Origin: Palsa-343 sp036269135
GTDB lineage: Bacteria; Acidobacteriota; Terriglobia; Terriglobales; Acidobacteriaceae
Direction of reading: 5' to 3'
Assembly (NCBI GenBank): GCA_036269135.1
Contig: DATASQ010000041.1
Location: 1-64,000 of the forward strand
Length of the DNA: 64,000 nt
Notes under the pieces: model-generated
Told to the model about the DNA's origin: nothing
Seen by the model: the letters and a program-made list of their open reading frames with translations, nothing else
Databases searched by the model: none
Part shown: one piece after another, positions 41,057 through 50,112 of the stretch
How the letters are laid out: every line of letters starts with the position of its first letter
Position numbering within the stretch: the first letter of the stretch is position 1
Made by a program: the position numbers and the translations under genes

Positions 41057-44000
41057 CGTGCCGCAATACGTAGAGCTGCACGCCGCCAGCGCTTTTTCGT
41101 TTCTGGAGGGCGCCTCGCAGCCGGAGGATCTGATTGAGCGCGCGCTGGAGCTGGAGATGCCGTCGATGGCGCTGCTGGACCGCAACGGCGTGTATGGGTC
41201 GGCACGCTTCCACTCCAGCGCACAGCGCAATGGGATGCGGGCGCATGTGGGGGCGGAGGTGGCGACGTCGGCATTTGGCTCGCGTCTGACGCCGCCCGCG
41301 TGGCTGCCGCATCAGTTTCCGAAGGAGCCGGCGCGGCTGCCGCTGCTGTGTGCCTCGCGTGCGGGCTACCAGAATCTTTGCCAGCTGATTACACAGTTCA
41401 AGATGAGGGAGACGATCAAGGCCGAAGGTGCGGCAACGCGCGACGATCTGGCGCAGTATGCCGGTGGGCTGATTTGTCTGACGGGCGGCGAGGAGGGTCC
41501 GCTGGCGGCGGCGCTGGCGCGGGGCGGGGAAGCTGCGGGCCGCGCGGTCGTCGAGGATCTGACGCGTCTGTTTGGCCGGGAGAATGTCTACATCGAGTTG
41601 CAGCGGCATCAGGAACGCGAAGAAGAGGCGCGCAACCAGGCGGCGCTGCGCATTGCCCGTTCGTTGCGGCTGCCGGTGGTGGCGACCAATGGCGTGCGGT
41701 ATGCGAAGCCAGGGGACCGCGAGGTCCTCGACGTGTTCACGGCGATCCGCAACCATGTGGACCTGGATCATGCCGGGCGGCTGCTGTCGCGCAACAACCA
41801 TCTTTACCTGCGCAGCGCAGCGGAGATGACGGCGTTATTCCGTGATTTTCCAGGAGCGGTGGAAGCAACCCGAGAGACTGCGCAGCGGCTGCCGTTTGAG
41901 CTGAACGATCTGGGGTATGAGTTTCCGCATTATCCCGTGCCCGATGGCGAGACGATGGACAGTTTCCTGCGCAAGCGCGTGGACGAGGGTGTGCGCCTGC
42001 GCTACGGCCGAATGAACTCCGACCTGCAGGAGCGGGCAAAGAAACAGGTGGAGCACGAGCTGGCGCTGATCGCGAGGCTGGGGTTTGCCGGGTATTTCCT
42101 GATCGTGTGGGACATTGTGCAGTACTGCAAGCGGAACGGGATTCTGATTCAGGGGCGGGGCAGCGCGGCGAATTCCGCGGTGTGTTACGCGCTGGAGATC
42201 ACGGCCATCGACCCGGTCGGCATGGAGCTGCTCTTCGAGCGCTTCCTGAACGAGAACCGCGGCGAGTGGCCGGACATCGATCTGGATTTGCCGTCGGAGG
42301 AGAAGCGCGAGCAGGCGATCCAGTATGTGTACCAGCGCTATGGAGAGCTGGGCGCGGCGATGACGGCGAACGTGATTACCTATCGCGGCAAGTCGGCGGC
42401 GCGTGAGGTGGGCAAAGCGATGGGGTTCGATGCGGAATCGCTGGGGCGGCTGACGAGTTTGGTGAGTCAGTGGGAATGGCGCGGCGAAAACGACACCATG
42501 GCGAATTCGTTTCACCACGCCGGGTTCGACGTGCAGCATCCGCGAATCGCGAAGTACCTGGAGCTGTGCGTGCGGCTGCAGGATCTCCCGCGGCACCTGG
42601 GGCAGCACTCGGGCGGGATGGTGATTTGCCAGGGGCAGCTGAATCAGGTGGTGCCGCTGGAACGCGCGTCGATGCCAGGCCGCACCGTGGTGCAGTGGGA
42701 CAAGGAAGACTGCGCCGATCTCGGGATCATCAAGGTGGACCTGCTGGGGCTGGGCATGATGGCGGTCATTAAGGATTGCCTGGAGCTGATCCCGGAGCAT
42801 TATGGCGAGCCGGTGGATCTGGCGAATCTGCCCCAGGATCCCGAGGTGTACGCGGTGCTGCAGAAGGCCGACACAGTGGGGATGTTCCAGATTGAGAGCC
42901 GGGCGCAGATGGCGTCGCTGCCGCGGAATCACCCCGAGCAGTTTTACGATCTGGTCGTGCAGGTGGCGATCATCCGGCCAGGGCCGATTGTGGGAAAGAT
43001 GATGCACCCGTACATGCGGCGACGGCAGAACAGGGAAGAGGTGACGTATCCGCATCCTTCGCTGGAGCCGGTGCTGCGGCGGACGCTGGGGGTGCCGCTG
43101 TTTCAGGAGCAGCTGCTGCGGATCGCGATGACCGTCGCAAACTTCAGCGGGGCGGAGGCCGAGGAGCTGCGGCGCGCCGTGGGGATGCGCCGCTCATGGC
43201 AGCGCATGAAGGACCTGGAAGTAAAGTTGCGGAGCGGGATGACGCAGAACGGCATTGCCCCACACACGCAGGACGAAATCGTGCAGGCCATCAGCTCCTT
43301 TGCGCTGTATGGATTCCCCGAGTCGCACGCCGCGAGTTTTGCGCTGCTGGCGTATGCCTCGGCGTACTTGAAAGTAAAGTATCTGGCGGCGTTCACGTGT
43401 GCGATCCTCAACAACCAGCCGATGGGCTTCTACTCGCCGGCGGTGCTGGTGAAGGATGCGCAGCGGCACGGGTTGCGGGTGCGGCCGATTGACGTGCAGG
43501 AGTCGGATTGGGCCTGCATGGTGGAGCATGAGAGCGCCGTCGGCTCACTGAATCCCGATGGAACCTTGTCACTGCGGCTGGGTTTGGGCTATGCGCGTGG
43601 ATTGCGGCAGCAGGTGGGGGAGGCTCTTGCGTCGGCGCGGCGGCAGGACGGCCCGTTCGGCTCGGTGGACGAGCTGGCGCTGCGTGTGCCGGCCCTGAAT
43701 CGCAAAGAAATTGCGATGCTGGCGAATATCGGTGCGCTGAATCATGTATCCGGCATTGGGCACAGGCGCGATGCGCTGTGGCAGGTGGAGCGCGCGGGCA
43801 AGCCCGAAGGTCCGCTGCTGACGCATTCGGGAGCGCTGCTGGCCGACCCGCCGGAGGCATCGCCGCTGCGGGCGATGACCGCCGAGGAGCGCCTGGTGGC
43901 GGATTTTGCGGGGACGGGGCTGACGACGGGGAAGCATCCGATGGCGCACCGGCGAGCGGAGTTGCAGCGGCAGCGGGTGCTGTCCGCGCAGGACCTGCAC

Positions 44001-44291
44001 ACCCGCCGCGATGGCGAGTGGGTGCGAGCGGCGGGATGCATCATCGCGCGGCAGCGGCCGGGCACGGCAAAGGGGTTCGTCTTTTTGTCGATGGAGGACG
44101 AGACGGGGATCGCGAACGTGATCGTGACGCCGACCATGTACGAGCGCAACCAGGTGGTCGTCACGCGCTCACGTTTTCTATTGGTGGAAGGTCCGCTGCA
44201 AAACCAGGATGGGGTGATTCACGTGAAAGCCGTGCGGCTGACCCCACTGGCCGATAACTCCATCGAGATGCGGTCGCACGACTTTCACTGA
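41049..44291 (+). CDS. dnaE2: Error-prone DNA polymerase III alpha subunit DnaE2
   Basis: 1080 residues, C-family polymerase. PHP domain at the N-terminus (YVELHAASAFSFLEGAS); polymerase catalytic region PDIDLDLPSEEKREQAIQYV with the two Asp near 416-418, GRGSAANSAVCYALEIT just before it, and GFPESHAASFALLAYASAYLK downstream; OB domain near 1000 (ETGIANVIVTP). The position behind imuA-imuB and the HAASAFSF form of the PHP motif identify DnaE2 and not the replicative DnaE. It is the extender polymerase of the mutasome. Confidence 0.
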   Translation: MTSVPQYVELHAASAFSFLEGASQPEDLIERALELEMPSMALLDRNGVYGSARFHSSAQRNGMRAHVGAEVATSAFGSRLTPPAWLPHQFPKEPARLPLLCASRAGYQNLCQLITQFKMRETIKAEGAATRDDLAQYAGGLICLTGGEEGPLAAALARGGEAAGRAVVEDLTRLFGRENVYIELQRHQEREEEARNQAALRIARSLRLPVVATNGVRYAKPGDREVLDVFTAIRNHVDLDHAGRLLSRNNHLYLRSAAEMTALFRDFPGAVEATRETAQRLPFELNDLGYEFPHYPVPDGETMDSFLRKRVDEGVRLRYGRMNSDLQERAKKQVEHELALIARLGFAGYFLIVWDIVQYCKRNGILIQGRGSAANSAVCYALEITAIDPVGMELLFERFLNENRGEWPDIDLDLPSEEKREQAIQYVYQRYGELGAAMTANVITYRGKSAAREVGKAMGFDAESLGRLTSLVSQWEWRGENDTMANSFHHAGFDVQHPRIAKYLELCVRLQDLPRHLGQHSGGMVICQGQLNQVVPLERASMPGRTVVQWDKEDCADLGIIKVDLLGLGMMAVIKDCLELIPEHYGEPVDLANLPQDPEVYAVLQKADTVGMFQIESRAQMASLPRNHPEQFYDLVVQVAIIRPGPIVGKMMHPYMRRRQNREEVTYPHPSLEPVLRRTLGVPLFQEQLLRIAMTVANFSGAEAEELRRAVGMRRSWQRMKDLEVKLRSGMTQNGIAPHTQDEIVQAISSFALYGFPESHAASFALLAYASAYLKVKYLAAFTCAILNNQPMGFYSPAVLVKDAQRHGLRVRPIDVQESDWACMVEHESAVGSLNPDGTLSLRLGLGYARGLRQQVGEALASARRQDGPFGSVDELALRVPALNRKEIAMLANIGALNHVSGIGHRRDALWQVERAGKPEGPLLTHSGALLADPPEASPLRAMTAEERLVADFAGTGLTTGKHPMAHRRAELQRQRVLSAQDLHTRRDGEWVRAAGCIIARQRPGTAKGFVFLSMEDETGIANVIVTPTMYERNQVVVTRSRFLLVEGPLQNQDGVIHVKAVRLTPLADNSIEMRSHDFH

Positions 44292-44491
44292 GGGGCGGGG
44301 CCACTGCCGCGACTCAGGCGGGCGGTTAAAGAAGTCGCCTTCGAGCCGGGCGGCAGGAGACAGGCAGGTGAGACGCCAGCGCAGTCAGGGACAGGCGATG
44401 CAGCATGCGGATCTCCGAAGCTGAAGATTCGCCCATTGTCGGGGCCGCGGGGGGCGCTTTCAAATTGCGCGCCGCAGCTATACTCGCAAAG

Positions 44492-45904
44492 GTGAGCGCA
44501 TCGCCCAACTCGCCGCGTGCGACCCAGGGACAGCTTGGGTTCAGCTTCGAGGCGCCGGTCACGCGGCGCATCTGGCAGGTCGGCGACCTGGTGAGCGAAG
44601 TGCGCCTGCATGTGGAGCGGGAGTACGGCGACCTTTGGGTGGAAGGCGAGGTCTCCAATCTGAGGTCAGCGCCGTCGGGTCACGTCTACTTCACGCTGAA
44701 AGACGGAGAAGCGCAGTTGCCCGTGGTGCTGTTTCGCCGCCAGGCGTCGCTGCTGCGCTTCAAGCCAGCGGACGGCCTGCATGTCCTGCTGCGCGGCAAA
44801 GTTTCGGTGTACGAGCAACGCGGGCAGATGCAGCTGGTGGCGGAATTCCTGGAGCCGATGGGGGCTGGATCGCTGCAGCTTGCCTTTGAGCAGCTCAAGG
44901 CGCGGCTGGAAGCGCGCGGACTGTTCGATCCGGCGCGAAAGAAGCCGCTTCCGCTTTATCCCCGGTGCGTGGGAATTGTGACCTCGCCGACCGGCGCGGT
45001 GATCCAGGATTTTCTGAATATCGTCAATCGTCGCCATGCGGGGTTGCATGTGCTGCTTTACCCGGCCGCGGTGCAGGGCGAAACGGCGGCCGCCGAGGTG
45101 GCCGCCGGGATTGCCTGGTTCAACCGCACGCACGAGGTGGATGTGATCGTAATCGCGCGCGGCGGCGGGTCGCTCGAAGATCTCGCTCCCTTCAACACGG
45201 AGCGGCTGGCGGAGGCGATTGCCGGCTCGGAGCTGCCGGTGATTTCGGCCGTTGGGCATGAGACGGATTTCACCACCGCCGATTTTGTGGCGGACTTACG
45301 CGCACCCACGCCCTCCGCGGCAGCTGAGATCACGACGGCGGCACTGCACAATATTGCCGAACGCGTGTACGAGATGGATCAGCGGCTGCAGAGAGCGTGC
45401 CGCTATCGACTGATGCAGGCGCGCAATGCGCTGGCGCGGCTGAGGGTTGAGTCGATCCTGATGCAGGAGACAGACCAGCTTCGCCGGAAGCAACAGCGTG
45501 TCGATGATCTGGGATTGCGAATGGAACTGTTGTGGCGCGGAGGCCATCGCGCGGCAAGCGAGCGATGGCAGCAACTGGCGGCGCGCCTTCAGCGCCAGGA
45601 CATCGGCTGGCGTACGGTAGCGGCACGGGCGCGACTGGGGGCGCTGGAGGACGGCATGAGCCGGCGGGTTCGGGAACGGCTGCGCTCGTGTCGGGAGCAG
45701 GAAGCGGGATTGACGCGGCAACTAGGCGCTCTCTCTCCGCTGGCGGTGCTGGGTCGAGGCTACGCGCTGGTGTACGACCACCAGGGTGGACTGATAAAAG
45801 AAAGTGAAGCCGTTACAGAAGGACAATCGATCACGACGCGCCTGGCGCGCGGACGCATTCAGAGCCGCGTGAGCCGGGTGGAAAGAGAATTGCCGGGACA
45901 ATGA
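44492..45904 (+). CDS. xseA: Exodeoxyribonuclease VII large subunit
   Basis: Single-strand-specific nuclease subunit. N-terminal OB domain (WQVGDLVSEVRLHVEREYGDLWVEGEVSNLRSAPSGHVYF pattern, seen as VEGEVSNLR and GHVYFTLKD), central catalytic region (GIVTSPTGAVIQDFLNIVNRR, VIARGGGSLEDL, AVGHETDFT), then a long coiled coil and GRGYALV near the end. The frame is open to ATG 44405, but a TATACT box at 44478-44483 lies between, so GTG 44492 (470 aa), possibly leaderless, is preferred. xseB is not in the window. Overlaps glmM by 4 bases. Confidence 0.
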   Translation: MSASPNSPRATQGQLGFSFEAPVTRRIWQVGDLVSEVRLHVEREYGDLWVEGEVSNLRSAPSGHVYFTLKDGEAQLPVVLFRRQASLLRFKPADGLHVLLRGKVSVYEQRGQMQLVAEFLEPMGAGSLQLAFEQLKARLEARGLFDPARKKPLPLYPRCVGIVTSPTGAVIQDFLNIVNRRHAGLHVLLYPAAVQGETAAAEVAAGIAWFNRTHEVDVIVIARGGGSLEDLAPFNTERLAEAIAGSELPVISAVGHETDFTTADFVADLRAPTPSAAAEITTAALHNIAERVYEMDQRLQRACRYRLMQARNALARLRVESILMQETDQLRRKQQRVDDLGLRMELLWRGGHRAASERWQQLAARLQRQDIGWRTVAARARLGALEDGMSRRVRERLRSCREQEAGLTRQLGALSPLAVLGRGYALVYDHQGGLIKESEAVTEGQSITTRLARGRIQSRVSRVERELPGQ

Positions 45905-47244
45905 GAAAGCTGTTTGGTACGGATGGAATTCGTGCAGTGGCGGGCGAAGCTCCGCTGGATGCGAGGACGATCGATGCTGTGGGCCTGGCGCTGGCGCACC
46001 AGCTGAAGACGGCTGATGTTGCTCCCCGGGTTCTGCTGGGGATGGACACCCGCGAGTCCAGCGAGTGGATTGCCGGGACGCTGACCGCCGGATTGGCCGA
46101 GGGTGGGGCCGGGGTGGAAAGCGCCGGCGTGATCACCACACCGGGGATCGCCTACCTGACGCGGCAGCATGGTTTTTCCGCCGGCGTAGTGATCTCGGCT
46201 TCGCACAATCCCTGGCAGGATAACGGCATCAAGGTTTTTGGCAGCGACGGTTACAAATTGCCGGATGAAACCGAGCTGCGCATTGAAGAGGAGATCTTTC
46301 GCCAACTGGAAGGAGGGCGGGCGCCCGGCAACGAGCCGGCTCCTCCGTCGGAGGCAAAGTACCGCGCCGATTACGAGCGGTTTCTGCGCGCCGCAGTGCC
46401 GGAGCTCGATCTGAACGGCCTGCGGGTGGTTCTGGACTGCGCCAACGGCGCCGCCTCGGCGATCGCACCCGAATTGTTTGAGGAGCTCAGCGGGCAAATC
46501 CGGCTCACGCATGCTGCGCCGAACGGGCGCAACATTAACGCCAACTGCGGAGCGCTGCACCCGGAGATCGTGGCCGCGGAAACCAAAGCCGCGGAGGCCG
46601 ATCTGGGCGTGACCTTCGACGGAGATGCGGATCGCGCAATGTTTGCCGATGCCCAGGGCAACGTGATCAACGGCGATGCGGTGATGCTGCTGGCTGCCCG
46701 CGACATGCAGCGGCGATCGATGCTCCGCAACGACACCGTGGTGGCCACCACCATGTCCAATATGGGGCTGGAGGCGGCGCTGCGGCGGGACGGTATTCGT
46801 ATGTTGCGCGCTCCGGTCGGGGACAAATACGTGCTCGAACGCATGCGCCAGGAGAATGCGTCCCTGGGCGGCGAGCAGTCGGGGCACATTCTGTTTCCGC
46901 ATCTGGCAACCACCGGCGACGGGCTGCTGACGGCGCTGGTGGTTCTGGATGTGGTGCGGCGCTCCGGAAAAGCCCTGCACGAACTGGTCGCCGACCTCAA
47001 GGTGTTTCCCCAGGTAATCGTGAACATCCGTGTGCGCGAGAAGAAGCCGCTGGACCAGATTGCTGCTGTGGCGGATACGATTCGTGAGGCGGAATCGGAG
47101 CTGGCGGAGTGCGGCCGCGTGGTTGTGCGGTATTCCGGGACCGAGGCGCTGGCGCGCGTGATGATCGAGGCGGAATCGGAAGAGGCCATGCGGCGGCATG
47201 CCGATCGAATTGCCGCCGCAATCCGCGCCGAACTGGGCGAGTGA
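45901..47244 (+). CDS. glmM: Phosphoglucosamine mutase
   Basis: Converts glucosamine-6-phosphate to glucosamine-1-phosphate for peptidoglycan and lipopolysaccharide. 447 residues: FGTDGIRA N-terminus, active-site Ser in ISASHNPWQDNGIK near 100, metal loop DGDADR near 240, sugar loop GGEQSGH near 325 and the phosphate-binding RYSGTEALARVM near the end. All catalytic positions are present. The ATG overlaps the xseA stop. The stop directly abuts the convergent polA stop (no gap). Confidence 0.
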   Translation: MRKLFGTDGIRAVAGEAPLDARTIDAVGLALAHQLKTADVAPRVLLGMDTRESSEWIAGTLTAGLAEGGAGVESAGVITTPGIAYLTRQHGFSAGVVISASHNPWQDNGIKVFGSDGYKLPDETELRIEEEIFRQLEGGRAPGNEPAPPSEAKYRADYERFLRAAVPELDLNGLRVVLDCANGAASAIAPELFEELSGQIRLTHAAPNGRNINANCGALHPEIVAAETKAAEADLGVTFDGDADRAMFADAQGNVINGDAVMLLAARDMQRRSMLRNDTVVATTMSNMGLEAALRRDGIRMLRAPVGDKYVLERMRQENASLGGEQSGHILFPHLATTGDGLLTALVVLDVVRRSGKALHELVADLKVFPQVIVNIRVREKKPLDQIAAVADTIREAESELAECGRVVVRYSGTEALARVMIEAESEEAMRRHADRIAAAIRAELGE

Positions 47245-49995
47245 TCAGGAAAGGTCGCGCCAGTTGGGGCCGACGCCCACATCCGCAACCAGCGGCACGC
47301 TTAGCTCGATCACGTGCTCCATTTCGTGGCGGACCAGGTCGGTGACAGCCTCAATTTCCTTCTCCGGCACATCGAAGACGAGCTCGTCGTGGACCTGCAG
47401 CGTCATCCGCGTCTGCAGCTTTTCCTTTGTCAGCCGCTGGTCGATGCGGATCATCGCCAGCTTGATCAGGTCGGCGGCGGTGCCCTGCAGCGGCGTGTTG
47501 ATGGCGGTTCGCTCGGCAAAACCGCGCTGGTTCGCGTTGCGGCTCTGGATGTCGGGAATAGGCCGGATCCGCCCGAAGAGTGTGCGGACCTTCTGCTCGC
47601 GGCGCGTCTCTTCGAGCATGCGGTCGATGTAAACCCGGACGCCCTGATAACGAGCGAAATATTTGTCGATGTAGAGGCGCGCCTCGTTCTGCTCGATGCC
47701 GAGCTGCTGCGCCAGCCCGAAGGGCGAAATCCCGTAGACGATGCCGAAGTTGACGGCTTTGGCGCGATTGCGCGTCTCCTTGTCCATGGTGTCGGCGTCC
47801 ACGCCGAAGACTTCTGCGGCCGTGAGCGTGTGGATGTCCTGGCCGGTCTGGTAGGCACGGACCAGCAGCAGATCCTCGGAAAAATGTGCCAGCAGACGGA
47901 GTTCGATCTGCGAGTAGTCGGCAGAGAGCAGGACGCAGCCCGGCGCGGCGATGAAGGCGGCACGAATCTCACGGCCCAATTCGGTGCGAATGGGAATGTT
48001 CTGCAGATTGGGGTTTGTCGAGGAGAGGCGACCCGTGGCGGTGCCTACCTGATTGAAGGTGGTATGCACGCGGCCTTCGCTGTCGGCGAGCAGGGGCAGG
48101 GAGTCGGCGTAATTCGACTTCAGCTTGGCAAGCTGCCGATATTCCAGAACGAGACGCGGCACATCGTTGTGGGCAGCCAGCTCTTCCAGCACATCCTGTG
48201 CGGTGGAAATGACCTTGCCCTTGCCGTATTTCAGTGGCCGCGGCAGATTCATCCTGTTGAACAGAACATCGCCGAGCTGTTTTGGCGAGTTGATGTTGAA
48301 GCGGTGGCCGGCGAGCGAGAAAATCTGCTCGCTCAGGCGCCCCATGTCGGAGGCAAGCCTGCCGGACATGCTCGATAATGCCGCAGAGTCGATGCGAATG
48401 CCGGCCCTTTCCATGCGCAGAAGAATGGGGACGAGGGGCAGATCGATCTGTTCATAAACGCGCAGCTCGCCGAGGGCGTCGATGTCTTCGCGCAGTATTC
48501 CGGTGAGGGCGCGGGTGAGGTGGGCCGCTTCGGTGAGCTGGCGGTCGTCGGTCTCGCGGGGCGGCCCTCCGGCAAAGCGCGCAGCCACGTCGGCCAGGCG
48601 ATGCGTGGCATGGGTGGGATTGACGAGATAGGAGTAGAGCATGACCTCATCCGAGATGCCGCGCAACGCGACATCGTGCGAGGCCAGAACCCGGAGGGCA
48701 GCTTTCAGATCGTGGACCTGCTTGGGGATCGCCGCGTCTTCGAGCAGCGGACGCACGGCATCGAGCGACACGCGCAGCGCGGTGTCCGCTGCAGCCGCCA
48801 CACCGAGAAAGCATCCGCGCGGGGAAGAACTTTCTTCTGTGGCTTCGGCGAAATCCAGCAACGACATCGTCCTGAATTCCGGCTCTCGTTCTTCCAGTGC
48901 TTCCGTTTCCTGCTCGCTGATCTGCTCGGCGGCGGATTCCAGTTCCGACACCGCCAGAGCAAGCGCGAAGCCGTTCTGTTTTGCCTGGTCAACGAAAGCG
49001 GTGATCTGCTCCGGCGTTGGTTCCAGAATGTACTCGACGGCTGTCGCTGGCGCGGTGGGGGCCAGCTCGCGCAGCAGGGTTGTGAACTCCAGCTCGGTAA
49101 ACAAGGCGCGGCAGGCGGCGGTGTCCGGCTCCTGGGTCCGCATCGCGGCGGGATCGAAATCCAGCGGCACCTCGCAGTGGATGGTGACCAGCTCCTTGCT
49201 CAGCAGGACCGCATCGCGATTGTTCTGCAGCGACTCACGATAAGTCTTTCGCTTGATCTCCGCCGCCCGGTCCAGCGCGGCTTCGACGCTGCCAAATTGC
49301 TGGACGAGCTCGACGGAGCCTTTGTCGCCGATCCCCGGCGCGCCGGGAATATTGTCGATCGTGTCGCCGCGGAGAGCCATCACGTCGACCACGCGGTCCG
49401 GCGGGACACCCAGCGTTTCGACCACCTTTTCGCGATCGAGGATCAGGTTGTCCTTGACCGGGTTCAGGATCTTCACCTGATCGTTGACGAGCTGCATCAT
49501 GTCCTTGTCGTTGGAGACGACAAAGACCGGGTGGCCGGCTTCGGCTGCCTTGCAGGCGAGGGTGCCGATCACGTCATCGGCCTCAAAACCCTCGGCTTCG
49601 AGGATGGGAATGCGAAAAGCTTCCAGCGCGCGCCGGACGTAGGGCAGCTGCCGGGCCAGGTCGGCCGGCATCTGCTCGCGATTCGCCTTATATCCGCCGT
49701 ATTCGACGGCTTCCCAGGCCTGCGTCTCGGCGCTGAACTTCTTTACGCTCATCGAGCGGGCGCGTTCATCGCGGAAGACCGGCCCCGATACGTCAAAGAC
49801 CGCCGCGAAGTACTCCGGCGAAAAGTCGCGGCGGAGCTTGTTGATCATGTTCACGAAAACGTAGGTCGCCGCGGTGGGCACGCCGGTGCGCGTAGACATT
49901 GCGCGCGGCTGCCGCTGCATTGCGTGATACGCGCGAAAGATAAAGGACATCGAGTCGAGCAGGAAGACTGCCGGCTTGCTAGATTTTTCCGCCAT
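47245..49995 (-). CDS. polA: DNA polymerase I
   Basis: 916 residues. The 5'-3' exonuclease (about 1-300; FRDERARSMSVKKFSAE, NDKDMMQL, GVPPDRVVDVMALRGD) is intact. The middle domain (about 320-520) has FALALAVSELES where proofreading enzymes have a DxE metal motif, so 3'-5' exonuclease activity is predicted lost. The polymerase domain carries SADYSQIELR (motif A), RAKAVNFGIVYG (motif B) and LQVHDELVFDVP (motif C). The protein acts in repair and Okazaki fragment maturation. The gene is convergent with glmM. Confidence 0.
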   Translation of the reverse strand: MAEKSSKPAVFLLDSMSFIFRAYHAMQRQPRAMSTRTGVPTAATYVFVNMINKLRRDFSPEYFAAVFDVSGPVFRDERARSMSVKKFSAETQAWEAVEYGGYKANREQMPADLARQLPYVRRALEAFRIPILEAEGFEADDVIGTLACKAAEAGHPVFVVSNDKDMMQLVNDQVKILNPVKDNLILDREKVVETLGVPPDRVVDVMALRGDTIDNIPGAPGIGDKGSVELVQQFGSVEAALDRAAEIKRKTYRESLQNNRDAVLLSKELVTIHCEVPLDFDPAAMRTQEPDTAACRALFTELEFTTLLRELAPTAPATAVEYILEPTPEQITAFVDQAKQNGFALALAVSELESAAEQISEQETEALEEREPEFRTMSLLDFAEATEESSSPRGCFLGVAAAADTALRVSLDAVRPLLEDAAIPKQVHDLKAALRVLASHDVALRGISDEVMLYSYLVNPTHATHRLADVAARFAGGPPRETDDRQLTEAAHLTRALTGILREDIDALGELRVYEQIDLPLVPILLRMERAGIRIDSAALSSMSGRLASDMGRLSEQIFSLAGHRFNINSPKQLGDVLFNRMNLPRPLKYGKGKVISTAQDVLEELAAHNDVPRLVLEYRQLAKLKSNYADSLPLLADSEGRVHTTFNQVGTATGRLSSTNPNLQNIPIRTELGREIRAAFIAAPGCVLLSADYSQIELRLLAHFSEDLLLVRAYQTGQDIHTLTAAEVFGVDADTMDKETRNRAKAVNFGIVYGISPFGLAQQLGIEQNEARLYIDKYFARYQGVRVYIDRMLEETRREQKVRTLFGRIRPIPDIQSRNANQRGFAERTAINTPLQGTAADLIKLAMIRIDQRLTKEKLQTRMTLQVHDELVFDVPEKEIEAVTDLVRHEMEHVIELSVPLVADVGVGPNWRDLS

Positions 49996-50086
49996 CGGGA
50001 TGAGTGTACCGCCTGTGTGAAAAGGGGTTGGTGCGTCCGGCGATCCACTGCTTTCGATGCGGGCGAAGACAGAAGCGATACGCCGC

Positions 50087-50092
50087 TATAAT
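50087..50092 (+). promoter_or_regulatory. Perfect -10 box (TATAAT) upstream of the M13 peptidase
   Basis: TATAAT lies 21 bases before the ATG at 50113, with no good -35 at the expected distance. GAGGAA follows as ribosome site. The region is divergent with polA. Confidence 0.
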
Positions 50093-50112
50093 GCCCCAGA
50101 GGAACCCTCCTG

